From: Actinomycetota bacterium
GTDB taxonomy: Bacteria; Actinomycetota; Actinomycetes; Nanopelagicales; Nanopelagicaceae
Direction: 5' to 3'
Assembly: GCA_026393015.1 (NCBI GenBank)
Contig: JAPLBA010000026.1
Location: 1-34,376 of the forward strand
Length of the DNA stretch: 34,376 bases
The first letter of the stretch is position 1; each line of letters opens with the position of its first letter. The notes beneath the pieces are model-generated. The model searched no databases. It had not been told where the DNA came from and was given only the letters and a program-made list of their open reading frames with translations. The translations under genes and the position numbers were made by a program. Shown piece by piece: positions 9,525 through 18,471 of the stretch.

Positions 9525-10298
9525 ATGCCTATAGTCAGTGTTCTTAGTCTTAAAGGTGGGGTCGGCAAGACCTCCGTTGTCCTTGGGCTGGCCGGAGCGG
9601 CCACCGTTAAGGGCTTAGCCACCCTGGTAATCGACCTCGATCCGCAGGGGAATGCCACTTCTATCTTGGCCGCGCAGAAGCCGAAGAAGACCGCCTCAGA
9701 TGTCCTGGCGCACCCGACTCTCGACACCCTCCACGAAGCACTCACCGCCTGCAGTTGGGAAGTGGCCCCTGGCGAAGTCGATGTCATTTGTTCATCGCCC
9801 GATCTCATCAAACACGACTCTTTCCGCGACGCTGCCAACTTTCACCCGCATCTCGGAAAGGCGCTTCGCCGCCTTGAGGGCTATGACTTGATATTGATCG
9901 ATTGCCCACCATCGCTGGGTTCCCTCACCCGTGAGGCGCTCTCCACCAGCGATCAAGCGCTCATCGTGGCGACGCCTTCCTACTTTGGTTTGCAAGGTGC
10001 TGAACGCGCAGCTGTTGAAATCGAAGAGATCCGTAAAAAGCACAATCCAACCCTTCACCTTTTGGGCGTGCTGGCTAATCGCGTGCGTTCAGTCAGTGAA
10101 GAGCATGACTTTCGGATCGCCGAGCTTGGTGATCTTTTTGGCAAGCAAGTGCTTAAGCCTTCAATTCCAGATCGCATCGCCTTCCAGCAAGCCGAAGGTT
10201 ATGGCAAGCCGATTCAAACAATGAATAGCGCGGGCGCTCGCGAAGTAAGCCAAATCTTCGAAAAGCACCTCAACAAGATTATGAAAGCTACGCGGTAA
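9525..10298 (+). CDS. ParA family (MinD/ParA) ATPase, no adjacent ParB
   Basis: Deviant Walker A LKGGVGKTSV, VIDLDPQGNAT, LILIDCPPSLG, VLANRV. Confidence 0.92.
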   Translation: MPIVSVLSLKGGVGKTSVVLGLAGAATVKGLATLVIDLDPQGNATSILAAQKPKKTASDVLAHPTLDTLHEALTACSWEVAPGEVDVICSSPDLIKHDSFRDAANFHPHLGKALRRLEGYDLILIDCPPSLGSLTREALSTSDQALIVATPSYFGLQGAERAAVEIEEIRKKHNPTLHLLGVLANRVRSVSEEHDFRIAELGDLFGKQVLKPSIPDRIAFQQAEGYGKPIQTMNSAGAREVSQIFEKHLNKIMKATR

Positions 10299-10312
10299 CG
10301 TACTCGCAGTAA

Positions 10313-11662
10313 TTAGCCTTCGTAATGCTTTGAAATCTCAGTGAAGACTTCGTCCATAATGGCGAGCCCTTCCTTCGCTTCAACTTCAGAGACGTTACAT
10401 GGTGGCACAACGTGCATGCGGTTGTAGTTAGTGAACGGCATCAGGCCGCGCTTCTTACATCCGGCAACGAGTTCATTCATTGCAGCACTAGTTCCACCGT
10501 ACGGTGCGATTGGTTCGCGCGTCTTGCGATCCTTCACAAGATCGAGTGCCCAGAAGACACCCAGGCCGCGTACTTCGCCGATCATTGGATGACGCTCTGC
10601 GAGCGCGCGCAGCCCTGGTCCTAAAACATTTTCGCCAATATGGGCGGCATGTTCGACCATGTATTCTTCTGCCATCACATCGAGGGTCGCCACTGCCGTA
10701 GCGCACGCAAGCGGGTGACCGGAGTACGTTAAACCGCCTGGGAATACGCGTTGATCGAAGGTAGCTGCGATGGCGTCAGAGATCACAACGCCACCGAGTG
10801 GAACGTAACCAGAGGTCACGCCCTTCGCGAAAACGATGAGATCTGGCTCTGCACTCCAGTGTTGGTAAGCGAACCACTTGCCTGTGCGACCAAATCCCGC
10901 CATTACTTCGTCTGCGATCCACATAATGCCGTACTTATCGCAAAGAGCACGTACACCTTCGAGGTAACCAGCTGGCGGAATCAATACACCTGCAGTTCCC
11001 ACAACCGATTCCATGACGATGGTGGCGATGGTGTTTGGTCCTTCAAAAGTAATAACTTCTTCCAGGTGCTTCAGCGCACGCTCACACTCTTCAGCTTCGT
11101 TAGTTGCCCAGAACGAGGAACGGTAGGCATACGGTCCAAAGAAGTGCACGTGGCCATGAGCGAATTCGTTGGGCCAACGACGTGGGTCTCCTGTTGCGTT
11201 AATAGCGGCACCAGTGTTGCCATGATACGAACGGTAGAACGAAAGTACTTTTGTGCGACCGGTATGGATGCGCGCCATGCGAATCGCATTTTCTATTGCA
11301 TCAGCACCACCGTTGGTGAAGAAGACTTTGTTCAGATGATCACCCGCGCGTTCCGTGATGCGCTTAGCCGCTTCGCCGCGGGCTTCGTTTGCATGTTGCG
11401 GCGCAATAGTGGAGAGCAGAGCTGCTTGATCTTGGATGGCTGCAACAACCTTGGGATGTTGGAAACCGATATTCGTGAAAACTAATTGGGAAGAGAAGTC
11501 GAGGAAGCGATTGCCGTCGTAATCCCAGAAGTAGGAGCCCTCCCCACCAGCTACTGGCAGTGGCGAGATAGCGCCTTGAGCTGACCATGAGTGGAAGACG
11601 TGGGCGCGGTCGAGTGCGAAGACTTCTTTACCGCGGGCTGGGTTTGCTGGGGGTTGGCTCAT
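10313..11662 (-). CDS. Class III PLP-dependent aminotransferase
   Basis: YFWDYDGNRFLDFSSQL, VFFTNGGADAIENAIRMAR, SYHGNTGAA, WIADEVMAGFGRTGKWF, DLIVFAKGVTSGYVPLGGVV (PLP lysine). Start chosen at MSQPPANPARG. Confidence 0.92.
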   Translation of the reverse strand: MSQPPANPARGKEVFALDRAHVFHSWSAQGAISPLPVAGGEGSYFWDYDGNRFLDFSSQLVFTNIGFQHPKVVAAIQDQAALLSTIAPQHANEARGEAAKRITERAGDHLNKVFFTNGGADAIENAIRMARIHTGRTKVLSFYRSYHGNTGAAINATGDPRRWPNEFAHGHVHFFGPYAYRSSFWATNEAEECERALKHLEEVITFEGPNTIATIVMESVVGTAGVLIPPAGYLEGVRALCDKYGIMWIADEVMAGFGRTGKWFAYQHWSAEPDLIVFAKGVTSGYVPLGGVVISDAIAATFDQRVFPGGLTYSGHPLACATAVATLDVMAEEYMVEHAAHIGENVLGPGLRALAERHPMIGEVRGLGVFWALDLVKDRKTREPIAPYGGTSAAMNELVAGCKKRGLMPFTNYNRMHVVPPCNVSEVEAKEGLAIMDEVFTEISKHYEG

Positions 11663-11719
11663 AAGTGCTCCTTCGTTCCCACTATCCAACCACGAACTCT
11701 CCCCCGCCGTCGGCCGCGA

Positions 11720-12163
11720 CTAGACGCCGATATCTTCGTTCCAGAGCTCTGGGCACTCACGGACGAAGTCCTGCATGAGTTGGTAGGTCTCTGGGTCATC
11801 GAGTTGCACGATTTCCACGCCTTGGGACTTGAGGAAACTCTCGGTCTCTTGAAAGGTCCGGCTCTCACCGATGACGATACGAGGAATCTTGTAGAGCAGA
11901 GCAGTACCGGCACACATGAAGCATGGGGAGAGTGTGGTGTAGAGGGTGGCGCGGGCATAGACCGAGGCTGGCTGACGGCCAGCATTTTCGATGCAATTGG
12001 TCTCTCCATGGTGAATAGAACTGCCCAACTGCACACGTCGATTGTGACCCACCGCAAGTACCTTCCCATCGACCACTAGAGCAGCGCCGATCGGAATGCC
12101 GCCTTCCGCACGGCCGAGCTTTGCCTCGTTAAGTGCGTGTTGGTAGAACTCTTTGTCGTTCAT
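11720..12163 (-). CDS. Cytosine/nucleobase deaminase, yeast Fcy1-like CDA-superfamily type
   Basis: Zn motifs HGETNCIEN and TTLSPCFMCAG; EGGIPIGAALV, GHNRRVQLGS, C-terminal LWNEDIGV resembling recalled Fcy1 (EGGVPIGG, HNMRFQKGS, HGEISTLEN, TTLSPCDMCTG, WFEDIGE). Confidence 0.85.
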   Translation of the reverse strand: MNDKEFYQHALNEAKLGRAEGGIPIGAALVVDGKVLAVGHNRRVQLGSSIHHGETNCIENAGRQPASVYARATLYTTLSPCFMCAGTALLYKIPRIVIGESRTFQETESFLKSQGVEIVQLDDPETYQLMQDFVRECPELWNEDIGV

Positions 12164-12172
12164 CGTTTCTCC

Positions 12173-13075
12173 TTAGAGTCGTCGATAGGGCTTGAGATAT
12201 GCACCGGGATAAGGAACGTTTCTGCCCGTAATAGCCAAACCTGCAATCACTGCCAAGTAGGGAAGTGCGAGCAAAATTTCGAAAGGCAAGTCGGAGAGCG
12301 CTGGCACTAACCGCAATTGCTGTTGTGTTGCCGAAACGAGGGCGAAGAGAAGTGCACCGGAGACCGTGCGCCAAATACCCCAGCGACCAAAGATCACTAA
12401 TGCGATAGCAACCCAGCCACGACCATTGATGATGTTGATGGTAAATGAGCCTAAGAACGCGAGAGTGATGAAGGCGCCGCCGGCAGCCATCAAGGCGCCA
12501 CCAAGGGCTAATGCAAAGTAACGCGTGCGCGCCACTGAAATTCCAGCAACATCTGCAGACTCTGGATTCTCGCCCACTGCACGAATTCGGATTCCGATAC
12601 CGGAACGCCAGAGCAACCACCAGAGCGCTGGCGCGAGAATAAGAAACGCAGCGTACGTGAGCCAATATTGGCTAAATATTGGTCCGGCGAAATCAAAGGG
12701 CTTCCATGGATCTACTCGAACCATTCCATCTTTGTTAGTAAAGAGAATGCGGTTCGCGGTATTTGAGGCACTAATGAGAAGCAAGGTAAGGCCCAAACCA
12801 GCGACGTGTTGGTTTACTCCGAGTGTGATAACTAGAAATCCCATGATGCAACCAACGATTGCTCCAGCAATAATTGCCGCGATTAAGCCGGTCGTCAGGC
12901 TCCCAGTTTGTGCGGCCACCGTGATGCCAACAAAAGCACCGGTGTACATAGTGCCTTCGATGCTGAGGTTGAGCATTCCAGCCCGTTCTGTAATTACTTC
13001 ACCTAACGAAGCAAATACCAGCGGCGTAGAGATGCGAAGAGTTGCGCCGATAATTCCTATCAGGGTCTCAATCAC
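12173..13075 (-). CDS. BMP-class (nucleoside-type) ABC transporter permease
   Basis: ERAGMLNLSIEGTMYTGAFVG, GLRIRAVGENPESADVAGISV-type motifs (IRAVGENPESADVAGISVARTRY). GTG at 13075 with AAGGGG ribosome-binding site is a likely start; the track start is 13093. Confidence 0.92.
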   Translation of the reverse strand: MIETLIGIIGATLRISTPLVFASLGEVITERAGMLNLSIEGTMYTGAFVGITVAAQTGSLTTGLIAAIIAGAIVGCIMGFLVITLGVNQHVAGLGLTLLLISASNTANRILFTNKDGMVRVDPWKPFDFAGPIFSQYWLTYAAFLILAPALWWLLWRSGIGIRIRAVGENPESADVAGISVARTRYFALALGGALMAAGGAFITLAFLGSFTINIINGRGWVAIALVIFGRWGIWRTVSGALLFALVSATQQQLRLVPALSDLPFEILLALPYLAVIAGLAITGRNVPYPGAYLKPYRRL

Positions 13076-14147
13076 GATGTTTCCCCTTATCAAGAACTAT
13101 TCGGTACTTCATAAAGACAAGCGCGGAAACGACAGTTGTGAGCAATACTGCTTGCACTACTTCGCCGATGGTCGATGGGATAGATAGCGCGCGACTAGCC
13201 GAGAATGAACCCACATTGATAATGCCGAGTACAAAAGAAATTAATAGAACAGCTGGAAAACTCAGAGCCGCCAAGGTGGCTACTACAACGCCCGTATAAC
13301 CAAAGCCAGGAGAGATGCCGTCTGTGAGCTGGTGTGCAACGCCAGCGACTTCGCCTGCACCCGCAATGCCGGCGATGGCACCGCTTGCAAGGGCTGTTGT
13401 AAAGAGAGTCTTCTCCACTTTCAACCCGGCAATGCGTGCGGCTCCAGGAGCGAGCCCGACTGCGCGCATCTTGAGACCTCCTGCAGTGCGACCCACCACC
13501 CACCAGCAGATTGCTAATGCAACGATGCCAATAATGAGTCCTAGGTGAATGCGTGACCCTGGATAGACCCTTGGGAAGAAAACATTTTCAGAGAGCACCT
13601 GAGTTTCCGGAAATTTTGTTTTAGGATTTCGCCATGGTCCGTTGAGTAGTCCAGTGACTACTAAGAGAGCCACCGGATTGAGCAAAAGTGTGGTGACTAC
13701 TTCATCAATACCCAGCCTTGAGCGAAGTAGCGCTGGAACGAAAGCCCAGAGCATGCCACCTAAAGCACCAGCGATCACCATAAGGATAATTCCCAGCCAG
13801 TGTGGAATTCCATCAGCGTGCAAGCCCACAAAGGTGGCACAAATTGCACCAGCTAATAGTTGTCCCTCGGCGCCGATATTCCAGTAACCCGCTCGGAAGG
13901 CGAGCGCCACCGCACCACCCGTAAGCACTAACGGGGTGGCCGAAAGAATTGCTTCGGTAATTCCAAACTTGCTTTGAAGTGGGGATCCAAGCAAATACTT
14001 AAACGCTGCGAACGGATTAGCCCCAGCCCAACGAATCATGGCTGACGAAATTATAAAAGTGAAAATAATGGCGATGGCAATTAACACGGGCGAGAGCCAC
14101 CAAGATTTATTGGCGCGAAGCGCGATACGGAGTTTCACTTTAAACAC
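13068..14147 (-). CDS. BMP-class ABC transporter permease
   Basis: ALAFRAGYWNIGAEGQLLAGAI, LRSRLGIDEVVTTLLLNPVAL, MRAVGLAPGAARIAGLKV; overlaps neighbours. Confidence 0.92.
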   Translation of the reverse strand: MFKVKLRIALRANKSWWLSPVLIAIAIIFTFIISSAMIRWAGANPFAAFKYLLGSPLQSKFGITEAILSATPLVLTGGAVALAFRAGYWNIGAEGQLLAGAICATFVGLHADGIPHWLGIILMVIAGALGGMLWAFVPALLRSRLGIDEVVTTLLLNPVALLVVTGLLNGPWRNPKTKFPETQVLSENVFFPRVYPGSRIHLGLIIGIVALAICWWVVGRTAGGLKMRAVGLAPGAARIAGLKVEKTLFTTALASGAIAGIAGAGEVAGVAHQLTDGISPGFGYTGVVVATLAALSFPAVLLISFVLGIINVGSFSASRALSIPSTIGEVVQAVLLTTVVSALVFMKYRIVLDKGKHRD

Positions 14148-15663
14148 CAGCCATCATGGCGCCAATAGCAATACGATCAAAATCCTTGCGTGCGACTTCG
14201 CCGACAATTTTCCCTTTGAAGATCACCAGAATGCGGTCGGAGAGTTCCAAAATTTCATCGAGATCCTCGCTCACCAACAGGATCCCCACTCCAGTATTGC
14301 GCTCGACCATAAGTAGTTGCCGCACGTAACGCGTAGAGACCACATCAAGACCCCGAGTAGGTTGTGAAACCACCGCAGCAAGTGGACGCTCACCAAAGAG
14401 TCGAGCTAATAATACTTTTTGCATATTGCCACCACTCAAAGTCCCAATGGCCTGATCTGGTTTAGCCTTTATAGCAAAATTAGTAATGGACTCTTCGGCG
14501 AATTTGCGAATCTTTCTTTTAAGTAAGATCCCAGGCTTTGAAAAAAAGTGCAGTCGATCAAGAATCAAATTCTCTTCTACCGTAAGTGCACTTACCGCGC
14601 TCGCATGGCGATCTTCGCCTAGGCGCCCAAAACCTGCTTCGGCAAATGCGGAGGGGGATCCACCCTTAACTAATTTTCCATCAACATGAATCTCACCAGT
14701 TTGATGTACGAACACACCTGAGAGGGCTTGTACTAATTCGCTCTGCCCATTGCCCGAGACGCCAGCGATTCCGACAATCTCTCCACGGCGTACTTCTAAA
14801 CTCAATTCGGAAATCACGTCATGTCCACGAAGGTGCACTGTGAGGTCCTTGATCGCTAAGACTGAGGTTCCTTGTGACGATCGCTCTCCAGTTTCGACTA
14901 TCTCCTGCTGAACGCCTTCAACCATCAATGCAGTAAGCGATGCGATTGACATTCCACTTGCGTTTTCAGTGGCCACGATTTCACCGCGACGGAGCACTGA
15001 GACACGGTCGGCAACTTGAGATATTTCATGCATCTTATGCGTTATGAGAATGACAGATAGACCGATGGTGTCTCGCAATCGACGGATGACATCTAAGAGT
15101 GAGTCCACGTCTTGGGGACCAAGTACTGCTGTTGGTTCATCAAGAATAAGAACTTTGCATCCACCAGCGAGCGCCTTGAGAATTTCTACCCGCTGCTGCA
15201 TCGCTACTGGAAGCGAATCGATTCGAGCATCGGGATCAATCTCGAGTCCAATTTCTTCGCAAAGAGCAAGTAGTTTCCGACGAGCACCTGCAAGATCGAG
15301 CGAAAAGAATCCAGCATCTTGCAAAGCGAGATTTTCCGTGACCGTCATGGTTTTCACTAAAGAAAAATGTTGAGTCACCATGCCGATTCCAGCAGCGCGT
15401 GCAATTTTAGGGGACGTAATTGACACAGTCGCACCATCGATTGATATTGAGCCAGCATCGGGTTTTGTGAGTCCGTAGAGCAATCGCATCAAAGTGGTCT
15501 TGCCCGCACCATTTTCACCAAGTAGAGCGTGAATTTCACCAGCGCGTACCTCTAAATCCACATTCTCTACGGCAACCACATCTCCGTAGATTTTACGAAG
15601 ACCATTCAGAGAAACGGCCGACGCAGCGACTGAATATCCAGTTACTGCATCGGCCGTGCTCAT
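14140..15663 (-). CDS. BMP-class ABC transporter ATP-binding protein (two ATPase domains)
   Basis: LLGENGAGKTTLMRLLYGL, VLILDEPTAVLGPQDVDSLL, second domain GVSGNGQSELVQALSG, LSGGNMQKVLLARLF. Confidence 0.95.
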   Translation of the reverse strand: MSTADAVTGYSVAASAVSLNGLRKIYGDVVAVENVDLEVRAGEIHALLGENGAGKTTLMRLLYGLTKPDAGSISIDGATVSITSPKIARAAGIGMVTQHFSLVKTMTVTENLALQDAGFFSLDLAGARRKLLALCEEIGLEIDPDARIDSLPVAMQQRVEILKALAGGCKVLILDEPTAVLGPQDVDSLLDVIRRLRDTIGLSVILITHKMHEISQVADRVSVLRRGEIVATENASGMSIASLTALMVEGVQQEIVETGERSSQGTSVLAIKDLTVHLRGHDVISELSLEVRRGEIVGIAGVSGNGQSELVQALSGVFVHQTGEIHVDGKLVKGGSPSAFAEAGFGRLGEDRHASAVSALTVEENLILDRLHFFSKPGILLKRKIRKFAEESITNFAIKAKPDQAIGTLSGGNMQKVLLARLFGERPLAAVVSQPTRGLDVVSTRYVRQLLMVERNTGVGILLVSEDLDEILELSDRILVIFKGKIVGEVARKDFDRIAIGAMMAGV

Positions 15664-15677
15664 GCTGAACCTTTCGA

Positions 15678-15703
15678 ATTACTCGGTATTACTCGGTATT
15701 ACT
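15678..15703. repeat. 10-bp tandem repeat (attactcggt, about 2.6 copies) spanning a stop codon
   Basis: attactcggt attactcggt attact; each unit carries a minus-strand TAA. Confidence 0.85.
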
Positions 15704-16763
15704 TTGCGGCTTTTACGGTGGAACCAGCTGGTTGTCCTTCGCTGATATCAACGCGGAAAGCACCCGAGCGGATCGCTTCGAATTTCGCCAGTGCTGCATC
15801 AGCGAGGGCTTGAGGAACGCCACCCTTGACGCCTTGGTTGATTTCGGTGAGCGTTGCGCCGCCCTTACCAACCATGGAGAAATCCTTCAGATCTTGAGAG
15901 GTGTAAGACTTCGCCTTGACCTGAGCCACGATGTAATCAACCGTGGGCCGCATATTCCACACGTTTGAACTTACTACTGAGTCAGGTGCCACAGACTTCT
16001 GATCCATCTGATTTCCAAAGGAGAGAAGACCCTTGCTTTGTGCAGCTTCGATCACGCCTGAGCGCTCAGCGAAGAGGATGTCGGCGCCAGCAGAGATTTG
16101 TGCAAGTGCGGCATCCTTTGCAGCTGCTGGATCAAACCACGAAGAAATGAATGTGGTCTGGACCTTCACCTTTGGATTCTGCATTTGAGCACCAGCAATG
16201 AACGCATTAACAATGCGGTTCACTTCTGGCACTGGGTAACCGGCAACGATGCCGATGGTGTTTGTCTTAGTGAGTCCACCAGCGAGCATGCCGGAAACAA
16301 ATGCAGGCTCGTGAATCCAGTTATCGAAAACTGAGAAGTTGGTGCCGGATGGTCCGCCACCGGAACCCATAACAAATGCAATGTTTGGGTAATCCTTAGC
16401 AACCGCACGAGCGGCTTCTTCGTTGCCATATGAATCACCGAAGATGATGTCTGGCTTATCTTCTTCTGCAATTTGGCGAAGTGTGCGCTCCATTGCGCCA
16501 GAGGCATAACCAATCTTGTCGACCATCTTGTATGTGATCTCGCCAGCCTCTGCCGCTTGCTTGAGTGCAGCGTCAACGACGCCATCCCATGGCTCTTCGA
16601 TGCTTGATGAGAATGCGCCAGAAACTTTTAGAGTTGCTGGAGCGGCAGCATCTGCAGCTGCCTCGGTTGATGAGCCGGTGCTACCGCCACATGCGGCCAG
16701 CACCAACGTGATCGCGGCGGCGCCGGCTAGGGCGATTCCACGACGAATGTTCTTGTAATCCAT
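15699..16763 (-). CDS. BMP family substrate-binding lipoprotein
   Basis: Lipobox LVLAACGGS; KMVDKIGYASGAMERTLRQIAEEDKPDIIFGDSYG; first gene of the minus-strand transporter operon; AGGAGG ribosome-binding site. Confidence 0.93.
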   Translation of the reverse strand: MDYKNIRRGIALAGAAAITLVLAACGGSTGSSTEAAADAAAPATLKVSGAFSSSIEEPWDGVVDAALKQAAEAGEITYKMVDKIGYASGAMERTLRQIAEEDKPDIIFGDSYGNEEAARAVAKDYPNIAFVMGSGGGPSGTNFSVFDNWIHEPAFVSGMLAGGLTKTNTIGIVAGYPVPEVNRIVNAFIAGAQMQNPKVKVQTTFISSWFDPAAAKDAALAQISAGADILFAERSGVIEAAQSKGLLSFGNQMDQKSVAPDSVVSSNVWNMRPTVDYIVAQVKAKSYTSQDLKDFSMVGKGGATLTEINQGVKGGVPQALADAALAKFEAIRSGAFRVDISEGQPAGSTVKAAK

Positions 16764-16828
16764 GAACCCTCCTGAGGGACCTACGTAGGTGAGGTAAGAG
16801 TGGCGCGAGATGCCCTCTCCTCACTAGG

Positions 16829-16871
16829 GACATAACGTCAATTATTTATCGTTTGTATTGACATAGCGTCA
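16829..16871. promoter_or_regulatory. Candidate operator pair between divergent bmp and pucR genes
   Basis: Direct repeats gacataacgtca (16829-16840) and gacatagcgtca (16860-16871), 31 bp apart start to start; also inverted gtcaat...attgac. Confidence 0.5.
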
Positions 16872-16892
16872 CGAGTAGCAGAGCCTTGCACC

Positions 16893-18404
16893 ATGCTCAC
16901 CCTGGCCGAGCTCCTTCGCATGCCCCAAGTTGAGCGTGCCCGACCCCTCGTGGTCGCCGGTGAGGAGGGTTTATCGCGTTCGGTGAGGTGGGTCCATACC
17001 AGCGAGATCTTCGAAATTGGCCCGCTACTCCAAGGAGGTGAAGTCCTGCTCACCACCGGACTCGGGCTAGTCGGACGACGTCCCAGCGAGATTGCCACCT
17101 ATGTTTCGAACTTAGTGGACCGCAACGTCACAGCGCTGGTGGTGGAAATCGGGCGTACCTTTTCAACCCTTCCACCGACACTGCTTTCCAATTCCGCGAA
17201 ATATGGCCTCACTCTTATTGAGCTCCATCAAATCGTGCCATTTGTTGAAATCACTGAAGCAACTCACCGCGAAATTATCAGTCGCGAACAAGGAGCTAAA
17301 CCAAGCCAATCTGGACCAAACAACCTCTTCCTCGAACATCTCGCTTCGGGAGCAACTATCCGATCAATTATCGAGCTTGCAAATCGTATTTCTGGAGAAG
17401 TAGTTTCTTACGTCGATTCGGCAGGAGAAGTGGTGGTCGCTTCTGCTGAAGAAATTCCGACAGGCTCTCCCTCAACTTCTACTGAGGTATTTATCAACGG
17501 ACGACTACGTGGTGCCATTCACATTTTTGGATCCAAGACGAATTCTCATCAAGGCGTAGGCATAGCGACAGCTCAATCACTCGCAGTATTACTTTCACGA
17601 AGTGATATGCCCGTAGCTTTAGTGCGACGGGAATGGTTGCTCAGTTTGATGGCCTCACCGGATGATCCGGAAATAGCCTCAGATATAAGGGCTAAAGCTG
17701 CTGGCTTAGAACTCATCGGGAATACTTTGCAGCCAGTGATCTTCTCGGGTTTCTCAATCAATGATCGCTCTCCACTGCTTGCTTCACTTGCAAGTTCAAG
17801 AGTAGGTCTAGTGATCGACCTTGATGATTGTCTTGCAGTAATTTCAATAACTCCGAGAGAACGTACAAAAGAGCGGGCTCGACGTGATCTACTCGAGGCA
17901 ACTCTTAATTCATTAACAACCTTGCTAGATATTTCACTTCGTCAACGTCTTCGAATAACTGCAGGTGATCCAGTAACAGATATTTCCTCACTCGGCCGCA
18001 ACATGCGTACTGCACGAAGTGCAAGCAGAATTAATGAATTGCTGGGCAACTCCGCCTCCATTCGCTATGCCTCAGAACTTGGCGCCCACCAGTTACTTGC
18101 TAACTCGGTTCCTGATCGAACTCTTGAGCTTTTCGTCGATGAACAGATCGGCGCTCTCATAGATGCAGATGCACGTGGAAGTCGCGATCTAGTGGGAACT
18201 TTGGAAGCCCTTGCTCGCGCTGGCTTCTCTAAGACGATCGCATCGGGGGCCCTTGGAATCCGGAGACAGACCCTCCATAACAGACTGGGAAAAATTTCCG
18301 AGGTACTCGGTCCCACTGCGCTCGAGGATCCTGAGAGAAGATTTAGCCTCCAAGTAGCACTCGTCGCCTGGCGCCTGCGGATCAGTGCGGCCGCTCGAAG
18401 CTAA
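16893..18404 (+). CDS. pucR: PucR family transcriptional regulator
   Basis: N-terminal purine-catabolism regulator domain (MLTLAELLRMPQVERARPLVVAGEEGLSRSVRWVHTSEIFEIGPLLQGGEVLLTTGLGL) and C-terminal PucR HTH (LVGTLEALARAGFSKTIASGALGIRRQTLHNRLGKISEVLG). Confidence 0.9.
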   Translation: MLTLAELLRMPQVERARPLVVAGEEGLSRSVRWVHTSEIFEIGPLLQGGEVLLTTGLGLVGRRPSEIATYVSNLVDRNVTALVVEIGRTFSTLPPTLLSNSAKYGLTLIELHQIVPFVEITEATHREIISREQGAKPSQSGPNNLFLEHLASGATIRSIIELANRISGEVVSYVDSAGEVVVASAEEIPTGSPSTSTEVFINGRLRGAIHIFGSKTNSHQGVGIATAQSLAVLLSRSDMPVALVRREWLLSLMASPDDPEIASDIRAKAAGLELIGNTLQPVIFSGFSINDRSPLLASLASSRVGLVIDLDDCLAVISITPRERTKERARRDLLEATLNSLTTLLDISLRQRLRITAGDPVTDISSLGRNMRTARSASRINELLGNSASIRYASELGAHQLLANSVPDRTLELFVDEQIGALIDADARGSRDLVGTLEALARAGFSKTIASGALGIRRQTLHNRLGKISEVLGPTALEDPERRFSLQVALVAWRLRISAAARS

Positions 18405-18440
18405 GAGAAAAAAGATTTTCTTGCTTCGTCCCTTTTGTGC

Positions 18441-18471
18441 TTGACCACGGTCAAATAGAAACCTAGCGTCA
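18441..18471 (+). promoter_or_regulatory. Candidate promoter/operator of second BMP transporter operon
   Basis: Palindrome TTGACCACGGTCAA (18441-18454) containing a -35-like TTGACC; 17 bp later TAGCGT (18464-18469) inside acctagcgtca. Confidence 0.5.

Noticed and set aside
10751-11485. 244-aa plus-strand ORF
   Set aside because: Lies opposite the class III aminotransferase; composition is Cys/His-rich shadow translation.
11591-12079. 162-aa plus-strand ORF
   Set aside because: Antisense to the cytosine deaminase, which has intact zinc motifs.
12525-13187. 220-aa plus-strand ORF
   Set aside because: Antisense to the ABC permeases; no recognisable motifs.
16764-16892. Possible purine riboswitch in the bmp1/pucR intergenic region
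   Set aside because: Too short and lacks a recognisable three-way-junction core; the repeats fit protein operators better.
18405-18440. Weak hairpin after pucR (agaaaa/ttttct) as terminator
   Set aside because: Short AT-only stem; insufficient to call.
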